A stretch of 64,000 bases of DNA from JAYKGU01 sp035285585 (GTDB taxonomy: Bacteria; Cyanobacteriota; Cyanobacteriia; CAKZMO01): positions 1 to 64,000 of the forward strand of contig JAYKGU010000079.1 in assembly GCA_035285585.1 (NCBI GenBank), given 5' to 3'. The notes below the pieces were generated by a model, which did no database searches, was not told where the DNA came from, and worked only from the letters and a program-made list of their open reading frames with translations. Below are positions 43,811 through 52,337 of the stretch, piece by piece. The position numbers and the translations under genes were made by a program. The first letter of the stretch is position 1. The number at the start of each line of letters is the position of its first letter.

Positions 43811-45519
43811 GACGTAAAAATTTTCCCGTGCTGCACCAGAGTGTGCACCTGCCAGTGCGGTTCGGCAGCGGGAAAGTCGCTACGGAAGTGGCCGCCCCGG
43901 CTTTCCTGACGAAAAGCGGCGCTTTTCAAGATCAGGAAGGCAATGTCCAGCAGATTGCGGGTTTCGCTCCAGATCCGGATTGCCCCGTGCATTGAGTCGG
44001 GGCTGTCCGGCGGCTCCACTGGTATGACTCCTTCTCCTCCGTCGGGGGTGAGGGCACTTAAAGACTGGGTGAGCGGCAGCCGGGTAAAATCCGTGCGCCA
44101 TTCGGTCAACTGGGCGATCGCCTCTTCCAGGGCTGCCTGATGGCGGGAGATACCGGCACTGCGCCACATTAGCCTGGGGATCTCCTGGCGCAGGTGGTGA
44201 ATCAGGGCGAATTGGGGCTGGTTTGCGGCCCAGCTTTGGCCAGTGGCTCCTGGTGGACTGGGGGAAGGGGCGATCCCTGGGGCTGATGCCTCCCGTAACG
44301 GCCACTCCAGTTGGGCTAGCTGGCTGCCAAACACCAGGCATTCCAGAAGGGAGTTGCTGGCCAGACGGTTGGCCCCATGCACCCCCGTATTGGCGGTTTC
44401 CCCAACCGCGTAGAGTCCGGTGATGGAGGTGCGGCTCTGCAAATCTGTGGCGATCCCCCCCATCCAGTAGTGGGCGGCGGGGGCAACGGGGATGGGCGAC
44501 TGGAAAACATCAATGCCCCAGTCCTGGCAGACCTGAATAATGTTGGGAAAGCGGTGCCGCACCCGCTCGGCAGAAATGGGGCGCAGGTCGAGCCAGACGT
44601 GGGGCGTGGGATCATCGGTCGGATGATCCTGCAGATGGTGGTAAATGGCGCGGCTGACTACGTCACGGGGAGCCAGCTCGCCAGCGGGGTGATAGTCAAA
44701 CGCAAATCGGCGGCCCTGCCCATCCACCAGGTGGGCACCCTCGCCCCGCACGGCCTCGCTGATCAAAAATCGGGGCGCATCGGCAACGGTGAGGGCCGTG
44801 GGGTGAAACTGTACAAACTCCAGATCCCGCAGGATGGCTCCGGCGCGCCAGGCGATCGCCACCCCATCCCCCGTACTTACCGCCGGATTGGTCGTCTGGG
44901 CATAGACCTGGCCGCCGCCCCCCGTCGCCAGGATCACGGCCTGGGTCGCCAGCCACTGTACCGCCTGCCCGTGCAGCAGGCAAACGCCCCGACAGCGCTG
45001 TCGATCTGAGGTGAGCCAGAGATCCAGAACCAGGGCCTGCTCAATGGGCGTAATGTTTTTGCGCTGAAGTACCTGGGCAATGAGCTGGTTGACAATGGCT
45101 CGCCCGGTGGTGTCGGCGGCATGGAGAACCCGGTGGCGAGAATGGGCCGCCTCCAGGGTAAGGGCCAGTTGCCCCCCGTGGCGGTCGAAGGCGACTCCCA
45201 TGTCTACCAGGGAGTGGATACAATCGCTGGCGCGGCGGGCTACCAGCTCAACGGCGTCGCGATCGCACAGCCCCGCCCCCGCCTTCAATGTGTCTTCGAC
45301 GTGGAGCTGGGGAGAATCGTCTGGGGCGATCGCCGCAGCAATGCCCCCCTGTGCCCAGTCGCTGGCCGAGCGAGACAGGGTTTCTTTAGTGATCAGCCCC
45401 ACCTGGAGATGATCGGGCAGGCAGAGGGCGGCGTACAGCCCCGCTGCGCCCGCACCAATTACCAGCACGTCAAATTGGGAAGTTAGCAAATGGGCCACAG
45501 GGTCAATTACCGCGAGCAA
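43795..45519 (-). CDS. nadB: L-aspartate oxidase
   Basis: First step of NAD synthesis: FAD-dependent oxidation of aspartate to iminoaspartate. The FAD-binding FDVLVIGAGAAGLYAAL is at the N-terminus. SDWAQGGIAAAI, HSRHRVLHAADTTGRAI, QFHPTAL and the RLASNSLLECLVFG motif follow. Length 574. The start is uncertain: TTG at 45519 or GTG at 45498, neither with a clear ribosome site; both precede the conserved FAD motif. Confidence 0.93.
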   Translation of the reverse strand: MLAVIDPVAHLLTSQFDVLVIGAGAAGLYAALCLPDHLQVGLITKETLSRSASDWAQGGIAAAIAPDDSPQLHVEDTLKAGAGLCDRDAVELVARRASDCIHSLVDMGVAFDRHGGQLALTLEAAHSRHRVLHAADTTGRAIVNQLIAQVLQRKNITPIEQALVLDLWLTSDRQRCRGVCLLHGQAVQWLATQAVILATGGGGQVYAQTTNPAVSTGDGVAIAWRAGAILRDLEFVQFHPTALTVADAPRFLISEAVRGEGAHLVDGQGRRFAFDYHPAGELAPRDVVSRAIYHHLQDHPTDDPTPHVWLDLRPISAERVRHRFPNIIQVCQDWGIDVFQSPIPVAPAAHYWMGGIATDLQSRTSITGLYAVGETANTGVHGANRLASNSLLECLVFGSQLAQLEWPLREASAPGIAPSPSPPGATGQSWAANQPQFALIHHLRQEIPRLMWRSAGISRHQAALEEAIAQLTEWRTDFTRLPLTQSLSALTPDGGEGVIPVEPPDSPDSMHGAIRIWSETRNLLDIAFLILKSAAFRQESRGGHFRSDFPAAEPHWQVHTLVQHGKIFTSKPVG

Positions 45520-45627
45520 TTGGCGAACGAATTGAATAGGCTCTCACCATAAGTTCACTTAGCTTATCGCATCTGTTCAATTTCCAGCCTGTGGGGTACG
45601 GATTCTCCACGCAAGGGCAAACAAAAG

Positions 45628-45652
45628 ACGCAGAGCTTTATTCGCTCTGCGT
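45628..45652 (-). terminator. Terminator downstream of psbU
   Basis: ACGCAGAGC (45628-45636) pairs perfectly with GCTCTGCGT (45644-45652). On the minus strand the stem is followed by CTTTTGT, so it ends the psbU message. Confidence 0.8.
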
Positions 45653-45749
45653 TTGCCTGAGGGTTTATGGGGGTCAATCCGCCCGCTTAACAAGCCATTG
45701 GGGGATTGCCGGGGGGATTGATCCGAATGGTTAAACTAGACGGACTGGT

Positions 45750-46190
45750 TTAGCCGCCGTAGATGCCGTTGTTGAAGCGATCGCCCCCTTCAACGAAGGC
45801 ATCGATTGGTTTAGTCACGAAAAACTTATCGCGATGGGTTTCCAGTACCTGCTTTTGCTGCTCGGTCAAACCGGGCATGTCAAAAATGTTGTCAACGGAG
45901 TCAAAAGGCCCATTTTTGACGATCATGCGCGCCAGGGTAGGATACATCCCAGGCAGCTTGCTAAAGGCACGAACGTTAGAGTTATTCAGGTCAATTTTTT
46001 CGCCAAATCGAGTTGAGAGCTTTTCTTCAACGATGTTTCTCCGCTCTGCCGCCAAAATTGGGGATGGGGCGATCGATGCGGCTATAGACAAATTCAAAGG
46101 CAGTGCCTGAACGGGCTGCACCAGGCCCAGGCCCAGCCAGCTAGTTAGTAACAATCCCAAGGCGACGAATACGCCAGCCAATCGTTTCAT
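45750..46190 (-). CDS. psbU: Photosystem II 12 kDa extrinsic protein PsbU
   Basis: 146 residues. A lumen-directing signal peptide (about 1-30, ending PVQA), then the mature PsbU domain with NIVEEKLSTRFGEKIDLNNS, FSKLPGMYPTLARMI and the helix-hairpin-helix-like DNIFDMPGLTEQQ. It stabilises the oxygen-evolving Mn cluster on the lumenal face of photosystem II. It is monocistronic and divergent from the kinase gene. Confidence 0.96.
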   Translation of the reverse strand: MKRLAGVFVALGLLLTSWLGLGLVQPVQALPLNLSIAASIAPSPILAAERRNIVEEKLSTRFGEKIDLNNSNVRAFSKLPGMYPTLARMIVKNGPFDSVDNIFDMPGLTEQQKQVLETHRDKFFVTKPIDAFVEGGDRFNNGIYGG

Positions 46191-46381
46191 GCGTCAAATT
46201 CCTCCCGCTCTAGTTCGCCAGAGCTAAATAGTTGCCACACTTGAAACACAGTAATTAATTAGAGACTACCATTTCTGTGACCCCATCTTTGCGCCAAGTT
46301 CGCGTTTCTCTGGAACTAAGTCCGATTAGACTGGGGATAGTCCGGTGTGCGATCGGGCCATAGCCAAGTTGATTGTGTTTG

Positions 46382-48394
46382 ATGATGTATCCCCCCATTG
46401 CTGTTGGTACGATTTTGCAGAACCGTTACCGCATCCTGCGCGTGCTGGGCCAGGGTGGGTTTGGGCGCACTTATATGGCAGAAGACCGGGGGCGATTTAA
46501 CGAAGCCTGTGCCATTAAGGAGTTTATGCCCAACACTTCGAGTGGCTATGCCCTCGAAAAGTCGCGGCAGCTCTTTCAGCGGGAGGCGGCCATCCTCTAC
46601 CAGATTCAGCACCCCCAGGTGCCCCAGTTTCGGGCCATCTTCGAGCAGGATCAGCGGCTGTTTCTGGTGCAGGATTATGTCGATGGCAGCACCTATCGGG
46701 CGTTGCTTGACCAGCGACTGCAGCAGGGTCAGGCGTTTACCGAGGCGGAGGTCATTACCCTGATTCGCCAACTGCTGCCCGTTTTGCAGCACCTCCATGG
46801 TAAAGGCATCGTGCATCGCGACATTACCCCCGACAATATTATTCTGCGGCGGCAGGATCATTTGCCCGTGTTGATTGACTTTGGGGTGGTGAAAGAAATA
46901 GTGACGCGGGTGCATCAGGTAGAGGCTGACACCCAATCTACCACCGTGGGCAAGCCGGGTTATGCCCCCCACGAGCAGACCCAAACAGGGCGGGCCTACC
47001 CCAGCAGTGACCTGTACGCTCTGGCGGTAACGGCCCTGGTGCTGGTCACTGGCAAAGAGCCTCAGACCCTCTATGACGATGTGATGCTCACCTGGAACTG
47101 GCAGCCCTGGGCCACCCTGAGTCCGGCCTTTGCCCAAATTATTAACCGCATGTTGAGCTACCGTCCGAGCGATCGCTACCAGTCGGTCGGCGAGCTGGCG
47201 GCGGCCCTGCAGGTTCTGGGGCCAGCACCGCCTTCCCCACCTCCCCTCTCCCAACCTGCAACCCAGGCCCTACCCCAGCGTCCCGACCTCTCCCAGATGC
47301 GCACTGTAGCCGTGGGGCGGCGACCTGATCCTACCTCCGTGCGGCAAAATCCCCCCCCGCCATCCAGCCCCACCCAGCAGGTCACCCGCCCTACCCAGGT
47401 GGTGCCCCCCCGGCGAGTCGAGCCGTCCCGCCAGAGCGAACCTTCGGGTTGGGACGATCCCTGGGCGGTGTTAGTGATTTTGGCCAGCTCTGCGGTGATT
47501 GCGGGCATTGGCTCCTGGGCGGTGTGGAGCGCCATTTTTAGCCCCGCTAGTAATCCGCCCGTGGTGGAGCAACCCGTCGATCCCGTGCCAGAGCCAGAGC
47601 CAGAGCCGGAGCCAGAGCCAGAGCCTGCACCGGAGCCGGTGGAATATAGCCAGCTGGTGCGCTTGACGCCGGGGGAGACTCGGGTGCTGGAGGGTAATCT
47701 GAAGCAAAATGAAACCCTTAACTATCGGATAGGGGCAGAGCAGGGGCAAACCCTGGCGGCAACGCTGGAGGATGAGGGGGTGCTGCTGACCGTTTATGCC
47801 CCCAATCGGGAACTGGCAGGGGGACGGCGATCGCAACGGGTCTCAGCCTGGGAAGGTCTTTTGGACTTTACGGGCGAGTACACTGTCCAGCTCAGTCCTG
47901 TTCAAGGGGTGGGCCAGAGTGACTATACCCTGGTTCTGCGTTTGGAAGCAGCCCCAGAGCCAGAACCTGAACCTGAACCAGAGCCAGAACCGGAACCCGA
48001 ACCTGAACCGGAACCCGAACCTGAACCGGAACCCGAACCGGAGCCGGAGCCTGAACCCGAACCCGAACCCGAACCCGAACCGGAAGTTGTCTCGGAGCGC
48101 ATTGTCTTTCCTCCCGGCTCGACGGGCACAATTATTACGAACCGCACCTCCCCCGACATCATTCGCCGCTACCTGGTGAATGCTCGCCAGAGTCAGATCC
48201 TCAGTGTCGAGGTGTTGGAGGGCAGCCCCACGTTTAATATTCGCTACCCAAACGGTAGTCTGGTAGAAGGCGCGAGCGGGCAGAGCTTTTGGCAGGCACT
48301 TTTGCCCCAGGGCGGCAGCTATCAAATTGATGTGGTCACCAACCGCCCCACGCCATTTGTATTGGATATCAGCGTTGTCGATTCCGTAGAGTAA
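46382..48394 (+). CDS. Ser/Thr protein kinase with Glu-Pro repeats and PPC-like C-terminus
   Basis: About 670 residues. A Hanks-type kinase domain (about 12-275) with GQGGFGRTY, CAIKEF, the catalytic loop HRDITPDN and DFG followed by VVKEI; then a Pro-rich linker, one membrane segment (about 365-388, VLVILASSAVIAGIGSWAVW), a Glu-Pro tract (about 402-418), a beta domain of PPC type, a much longer Glu-Pro tract (about 522-567) and a second beta domain. The kinase is cytosolic and the rest periplasmic. HRDIT is unusual where HRDIK/HRDLK is common. Two adjacent ATGs (46382, 46385) are possible starts. Confidence 0.88.
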   Translation: MMYPPIAVGTILQNRYRILRVLGQGGFGRTYMAEDRGRFNEACAIKEFMPNTSSGYALEKSRQLFQREAAILYQIQHPQVPQFRAIFEQDQRLFLVQDYVDGSTYRALLDQRLQQGQAFTEAEVITLIRQLLPVLQHLHGKGIVHRDITPDNIILRRQDHLPVLIDFGVVKEIVTRVHQVEADTQSTTVGKPGYAPHEQTQTGRAYPSSDLYALAVTALVLVTGKEPQTLYDDVMLTWNWQPWATLSPAFAQIINRMLSYRPSDRYQSVGELAAALQVLGPAPPSPPPLSQPATQALPQRPDLSQMRTVAVGRRPDPTSVRQNPPPPSSPTQQVTRPTQVVPPRRVEPSRQSEPSGWDDPWAVLVILASSAVIAGIGSWAVWSAIFSPASNPPVVEQPVDPVPEPEPEPEPEPEPAPEPVEYSQLVRLTPGETRVLEGNLKQNETLNYRIGAEQGQTLAATLEDEGVLLTVYAPNRELAGGRRSQRVSAWEGLLDFTGEYTVQLSPVQGVGQSDYTLVLRLEAAPEPEPEPEPEPEPEPEPEPEPEPEPEPEPEPEPEPEPEPEPEPEVVSERIVFPPGSTGTIITNRTSPDIIRRYLVNARQSQILSVEVLEGSPTFNIRYPNGSLVEGASGQSFWQALLPQGGSYQIDVVTNRPTPFVLDISVVDSVE

Positions 48395-48406
48395 GGCCGG
48401 GAACCC

Positions 48407-49045
48407 TTGAAGAAATCGTTGAATACTGTGCTCATCGCCGGAACCCAGGTCGGTGTCGGCAAAACCATGCTGCGGTCGGTGCTGGCAGCCTATCTGGCGG
48501 CCTACTATCCGGCGTGCGATCGCACCAGCCTCCACCTCACTGATGACTCCTACCCAGACGGTTATCCAGGAACGGGCCTGCCGTCCACTGACCTGGCGGC
48601 CCTCTGGCAAACCGTCAGCACCTGTCAGGCTCAACACGACCTGGTGTTACTGGAAGCCCCTGGCAGCCTGGGATCACCCCTTACTCCAGAAGTGACGGTC
48701 GCTGACCTGGCGTGGGATTGGCGGCTACCCACTGTGCTGGTGGTGCCGCTGTCGGCGGATGTGCTGGGGCAGGCGATCGCCCATGTGGCCCTGGCCCGCC
48801 AGTCGCGCGTTTTTCTGAAGGGTTTGGTGGTGAACACGCCCCAGCCGTTCTCTGGGTCAAATTTGGAAGATGCTGTGTTGATACAGAACCTGCGATCGCT
48901 CACCCAGGTACCCGTGCTGGGCAAAATTCCCTATCTGGAAGCTGGGGACGATGCCAAAACACTGGCCGCCGTTGGGTCAAACCTGAATATTGAAGGGTTA
49001 TTGCCCCTGCCAACCCACCGCTTCTACGCTGCCGCCAAACCTTGA
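48407..49045 (+). CDS. BioD-like ATPase (dethiobiotin synthase family)
   Basis: 212 residues with a P-loop TVLIAGTQVGVGKTMLRSVL and a LVLLEAPGSLGSPL segment in the position of BioD's EGAGG motif. Dethiobiotin synthase closes the ureido ring in biotin synthesis, but the E-x-A-G-G motif is altered and the protein is short, so function as BioD is doubtful; a cyanobacterial homologue of unknown role is as likely. The start is TTG at 48407, 12 bases after the kinase gene, suggesting co-transcription. Confidence 0.65.
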   Translation: MKKSLNTVLIAGTQVGVGKTMLRSVLAAYLAAYYPACDRTSLHLTDDSYPDGYPGTGLPSTDLAALWQTVSTCQAQHDLVLLEAPGSLGSPLTPEVTVADLAWDWRLPTVLVVPLSADVLGQAIAHVALARQSRVFLKGLVVNTPQPFSGSNLEDAVLIQNLRSLTQVPVLGKIPYLEAGDDAKTLAAVGSNLNIEGLLPLPTHRFYAAAKP

Positions 49046-49075
49046 TGTTGCCGCACCTGGGTATGAATTCTATAA

Positions 49076-49095
49076 GGGCAAATAGCCATTTGCCC
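49076..49095. repeat. Small perfect hairpin
   Basis: GGGCAAAT and ATTTGCCC with a 4-base loop, followed by CCTACC. A similar sequence lies near 26517. It may end the BioD-like transcript, though no T tract is present. Confidence 0.45.
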
Positions 49096-49264
49096 CTACC
49101 TGTGCTGGTTCCCCAAATCACTGTTCATGGGCTGTTCAGCAACGCCGTCCTGGGCACTGAAAGGGTTTAAGCCTTTTGAGAGATTCGCAAAGTTCGGATT
49201 AAATTTATACCATTAAGTAGCGAACGACCTACGTGAATTCCGTTGATATCCTATTTTGAGAACT

Positions 49265-49474
49265 ATGAAGCTACAGGAGAAAGTTTTGCGCACGGCGCGG
49301 GAAGGCAAGCGGGAGCGGCTGCTGTGTCTGGTGATTCCCCTGGGCCAGGGGGCACGGGTGCAGTATCCGGTGCGCGATCGCCAGGAGGCGCGGGCCATCT
49401 ATAACGAATTCCGTGCCCTGAATGGGCAACTCCCCGTGTCCCGATGCCCAAGCTCATCATTCAGGTGTCGGTAA
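49265..49474 (+). CDS. Small conserved-looking hypothetical protein
   Basis: 69 residues: basic N-terminal helix (MKLQEKVLRTAREGKRERLL), then CLVIPLGQGARVQYPVRDRQ and EARAIYNEFRALNGQLPV. Codon use is like that of neighbouring genes and the composition looks like a folded domain, so I judge it real. The 3' end overlaps the convergent GST gene by 14 bases. No function can be proposed. Confidence 0.5.
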   Translation: MKLQEKVLRTAREGKRERLLCLVIPLGQGARVQYPVRDRQEARAIYNEFRALNGQLPVSRCPSSSFRCR

Positions 49475-50063
49475 TTTTAATGTGCTTGGGATGCTCCGCT
49501 ACCCGCTTGAACCAGGACTGGATCGATGGGTAGCTGGATAAATCAAATTTACCTTCCTCCGCCACATGGGTATAGGCGTAGAGGGCAATGTCGGCGATGG
49601 TATAGCGCTCGGCCACAAAAAATTTTCGCGACTGCAAATGCTGCTCCATCACGTTGAGGGCGTGGTAGCCCCGCTCCATCTTTTCGGCCAGCCCCGACTG
49701 GCGCTGCTCAATTTGGCCGGAAAAATGCCAGAATCGAACAACCGCGATGTATGGCTCATGGCTATACTGCTCAAAAAACATCCACTGCAGGATGAGGGCA
49801 CGCTCCCAGGCATCCTCCGGCAGAAAAGCGGTGCCTTCTGAGAAATACCAGAGGATGGCGTTCGATTCTGCGAGGCATCGTCCGTCGGGCCACTCTAGCA
49901 GCGGCACACGATGATTTGGGTTTTTGGTGAGGAATTCCGGTGTCCGTGTTTCCCCCGCCAAAATATCCACGGGAATGCGCTCAAATGGGATTCCCAGCAG
50001 GGTGAGCAGCAGGCGAACCTTGTAACAGTTACCCGATTCAAGATAATCATAGAGCCGCAGCAT
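49461..50063 (-). CDS. Glutathione S-transferase family protein
   Basis: 200 residues. N-terminal thioredoxin-like domain (MLRLYDYLESGNCYKVRLLL, NHRVPLLEWPDG with the cis-Pro, and LAESNAILWYFSEGT) and an all-helical C-terminal domain with ERYTIADIALYAYTHVAEEG. It probably conjugates or reduces small electrophiles with glutathione; the class is not determined. Confidence 0.9.
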   Translation of the reverse strand: MLRLYDYLESGNCYKVRLLLTLLGIPFERIPVDILAGETRTPEFLTKNPNHRVPLLEWPDGRCLAESNAILWYFSEGTAFLPEDAWERALILQWMFFEQYSHEPYIAVVRFWHFSGQIEQRQSGLAEKMERGYHALNVMEQHLQSRKFFVAERYTIADIALYAYTHVAEEGKFDLSSYPSIQSWFKRVAEHPKHIKITDT

Positions 50064-50177
50064 GGTTGCCCCCCATTAAATCCGCTGGATGATATTCCTA
50101 CTGTCCGCGATTATCCTAGAATTAGCCGCCGATTGTCACGGTCGATTGTCACTGCAGGTCGTTTTCCACCCAGACCC

Positions 50178-51392
50178 ATGGTTGTAACCCCGCTCAAACC
50201 GTTCACCGATGCACCCCGCATTCGCCCCGAAATTCAAGCCCTGCAGCCCCGTCTGGTGGACTGGCGGCGGCGCATTCACCAACTGCCTGAACTGGCCTTT
50301 CGCGAACGGCTAACGGCCCAATTTGTCTCCCAGCAGCTTCAGCAGTGGCAGATCGAGCACCAGACGGGCATCGCTGAGACGGGAATAGTGGCGGTGATTC
50401 CGGGCGATCGCCCCGGTCCTGTGCTTGCCATCCGCGCCGACATGGACGCCCTGCCCATCCACGAAGCCAACCAGGTGCCCTACCGGTCACAGCACGACGG
50501 CATCATGCACGCCTGCGGTCACGATGGTCATACGGCGATCGCCCTGGGAACTGCCCATTACCTCGCCCAGCACCGTCAGGATTTTGCGGGCACCGTTAAG
50601 CTCATCTTCCAGCCTGCGGAGGAAGGGCCAGGAGGGGCCAAACCTATGATCGAGGCGGGGGCGCTTCAGAATCCCGATGTGGACGCCATTATTGGCCTGC
50701 ACCTGTGGAATCGACTGCCCCTGGGAACGGTGGGGGTGCGCAGCGGTGCCCTGATGGCGGCGGTGGAGCTGTTTGACTGCATTATCCAGGGCAAGGGCGG
50801 CCACGGGGCCATGCCCGACCAGACCATTGATTCCATCGTCGTGGGGGCGCAGGTGGTGAATGCCCTGCAAACCATCGTGGCGCGCAATGTCGACCCCCTG
50901 AAGGCCGGGGTGGTGACGGTGGGCGAGTTCCACGCCGGTAAGGCCCACAACGTAATTGCCGACTCGGCCAAGCTCAGTGGCACGGTGCGCTATTTCGACC
51001 CCGTCCTCGAAGGCTTTTTCCAGAAGCGGGTGGCGGAAATTATTGCCGGGGTTTGCCAGAGCCACGGGGCCACCTACCATTTGGACTACTGGCAGCTCTA
51101 TCCGGCTACGGTCAACGATGGGGGCATGGCGGATCTGGTGCGATCGGTGGCCGAGACGGTGGTGGAAACCCCCGCTGGGGTGGTGCCCGAATGCCAGACC
51201 ATGGGCGGCGAAGACATGTCTTTCTTTTTACAGCAGGTGCCCGGCTGCTATTTCTTTTTAGGATCGGCCAACGCCGACCGGGGGCTGGACTTTCCCCACC
51301 ACCACCCCCGCTTTGATTTCGACGAAACGGCCCTGAGCATGGGCGTAGAGATGTTTGTGCGCTGTGTAGAGCGCTTTTTTGCCCAGGCTTAA
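50178..51392 (+). CDS. M20-family amidohydrolase
   Basis: 404 residues. Metal-binding and catalytic motifs of the aminoacylase/IAA-amino-acid hydrolase group: RADMDALPIHE, MHACGHDGHTA, AEEGPGGAKPMIEAG, GLHLWNRLPLG, the dimer domain GKGGHGAMPDQTIDS, and TMGGEDMSFFL. It removes the acyl group from N-acyl amino acids or related amides in the cytosol. The ATG at 50178 is chosen. An upstream extension of the frame overlaps the GST gene and looks non-coding. Confidence 0.9.
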   Translation: MVVTPLKPFTDAPRIRPEIQALQPRLVDWRRRIHQLPELAFRERLTAQFVSQQLQQWQIEHQTGIAETGIVAVIPGDRPGPVLAIRADMDALPIHEANQVPYRSQHDGIMHACGHDGHTAIALGTAHYLAQHRQDFAGTVKLIFQPAEEGPGGAKPMIEAGALQNPDVDAIIGLHLWNRLPLGTVGVRSGALMAAVELFDCIIQGKGGHGAMPDQTIDSIVVGAQVVNALQTIVARNVDPLKAGVVTVGEFHAGKAHNVIADSAKLSGTVRYFDPVLEGFFQKRVAEIIAGVCQSHGATYHLDYWQLYPATVNDGGMADLVRSVAETVVETPAGVVPECQTMGGEDMSFFLQQVPGCYFFLGSANADRGLDFPHHHPRFDFDETALSMGVEMFVRCVERFFAQA

Positions 51393-51458
51393 CCCACCCG
51401 CCTCCGTCCTGGGGTACACTGCCAGACAAAGGCACACCTTGGTTCAGGAGAGTTCCTT

Positions 51459-52136
51459 ATGCGGCGACAGTGGCGATGGTTGTGGGGGGTGGCGGCGGCG
51501 ATGGCGATCGCCATTATTCTCAGTGCTCCCGTCCCCCAGGGGCAGATTTCCCGCCTTCCGATCTGGCCAGCCACTACCCAGGCCCAGACGCCCCCCGCCG
51601 ATCCCCCGGCGGCCCCTTCCCCTGCTGAGGCCCAACCGTCCGCTACTCCTGCCCCCGAGGTTCCGCCTGCCCCTGCCGTCAATCCCCTGCCGCTCACCGC
51701 TACGCCCTACCGCGATCCGGCTAACCGCTTCGAAATTGGCGTGATTGAAGGCTTTCAGGTGAATGCCATCGGTGAGTTTCCGATTATAGAAGCCCCTGAT
51801 GGTCGACTCGCCTATACCGTGGTAGTGCTTCCCAGCTTCACCGATGCCCCCCTCTCCAACGCCGCCCTGGCCCAGGCCGCCAGAGACACCTTTCAGCAGG
51901 GGGAGGGCTTTCGCATCCAGGGCTTCCAGGCCCAGGCCAGCGGCGGACTGCGGATGACCTGGACGGGCCAGCTCACCATTGCCGGACAAAGCCAGCCCCT
52001 GTCGGGGGTAATTCTGGCCCAGCAGCAGGCGAATCGTATTTTTCTTACCCTGATTGCGGCCACGGATGCGGCTAAGGGTGACATACCGGGGGCGATCGCC
52101 GCTCTTTCCAACAGCCTCCAATTCCTGCTAGGGTAG
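51459..52136 (+). CDS. Hypothetical exported protein with Pro/Ala linker
   Basis: 225 residues. Basic N-terminus and a hydrophobic segment (VAAAMAIAIILSAPV) for export or anchoring, an Ala/Pro-rich linker (about 42-80), then a domain beginning YRDPANRFEIGVIEGF and ending AALSNSLQFLLG. The domain looks like a PsbP-type alpha-beta fold, but this is a guess from pattern. AGGAGAG precedes the ATG. It converges on hpsA across repeat family A. Confidence 0.6.
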   Translation: MRRQWRWLWGVAAAMAIAIILSAPVPQGQISRLPIWPATTQAQTPPADPPAAPSPAEAQPSATPAPEVPPAPAVNPLPLTATPYRDPANRFEIGVIEGFQVNAIGEFPIIEAPDGRLAYTVVVLPSFTDAPLSNAALAQAARDTFQQGEGFRIQGFQAQASGGLRMTWTGQLTIAGQSQPLSGVILAQQQANRIFLTLIAATDAAKGDIPGAIAALSNSLQFLLG

Positions 52137-52169
52137 GTGGGCCTTGCCCACTCTAGGAGGTTGCCGATT

Positions 52170-52337
52170 CTAGTGGGGCATTTGCTTTGCTCCGAGCCAT
52201 TGCGCCCTCACCCCAAACCCCTCTCCCAAAAAGGGCGAGGGGCTTTGAAGCGATTAGTCAGCTCTGGCTCCCCTGCTCCCAAGTTGGGAGCAGGGGCTGG
52301 GGGATGAGGGCTATGTCCGTGCCAAATGACCCACTAG
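52170..52337. repeat. Repeat family A, copy 2 (complete, 168 bp)
   Basis: Here both ends are visible: CTAGTGGGGCATTTG (52170-52184) and CAAATGACCCACTAG (52323-52337) are inverted repeats with one mismatch. The 144 bases from 52194 match 3390-3533. Hairpin arms are CCCCTGCTCCCAA and TTGGGAGCAGGGG. The right end supplies the TAG stop of hpsA. Confidence 0.85.

Noticed and set aside
47923..48162. A minus-strand frame of almost pure Gly-Ser repeats, and other frames across the same tract
   Set aside because: They arise from the Glu-Pro hexanucleotide array of the kinase gene read in other frames; no start signals support them.
48407..49045. Firm naming of the BioD-like gene as bioD
   Set aside because: The P-loop fits but the second signature is altered and no other biotin gene is adjacent.
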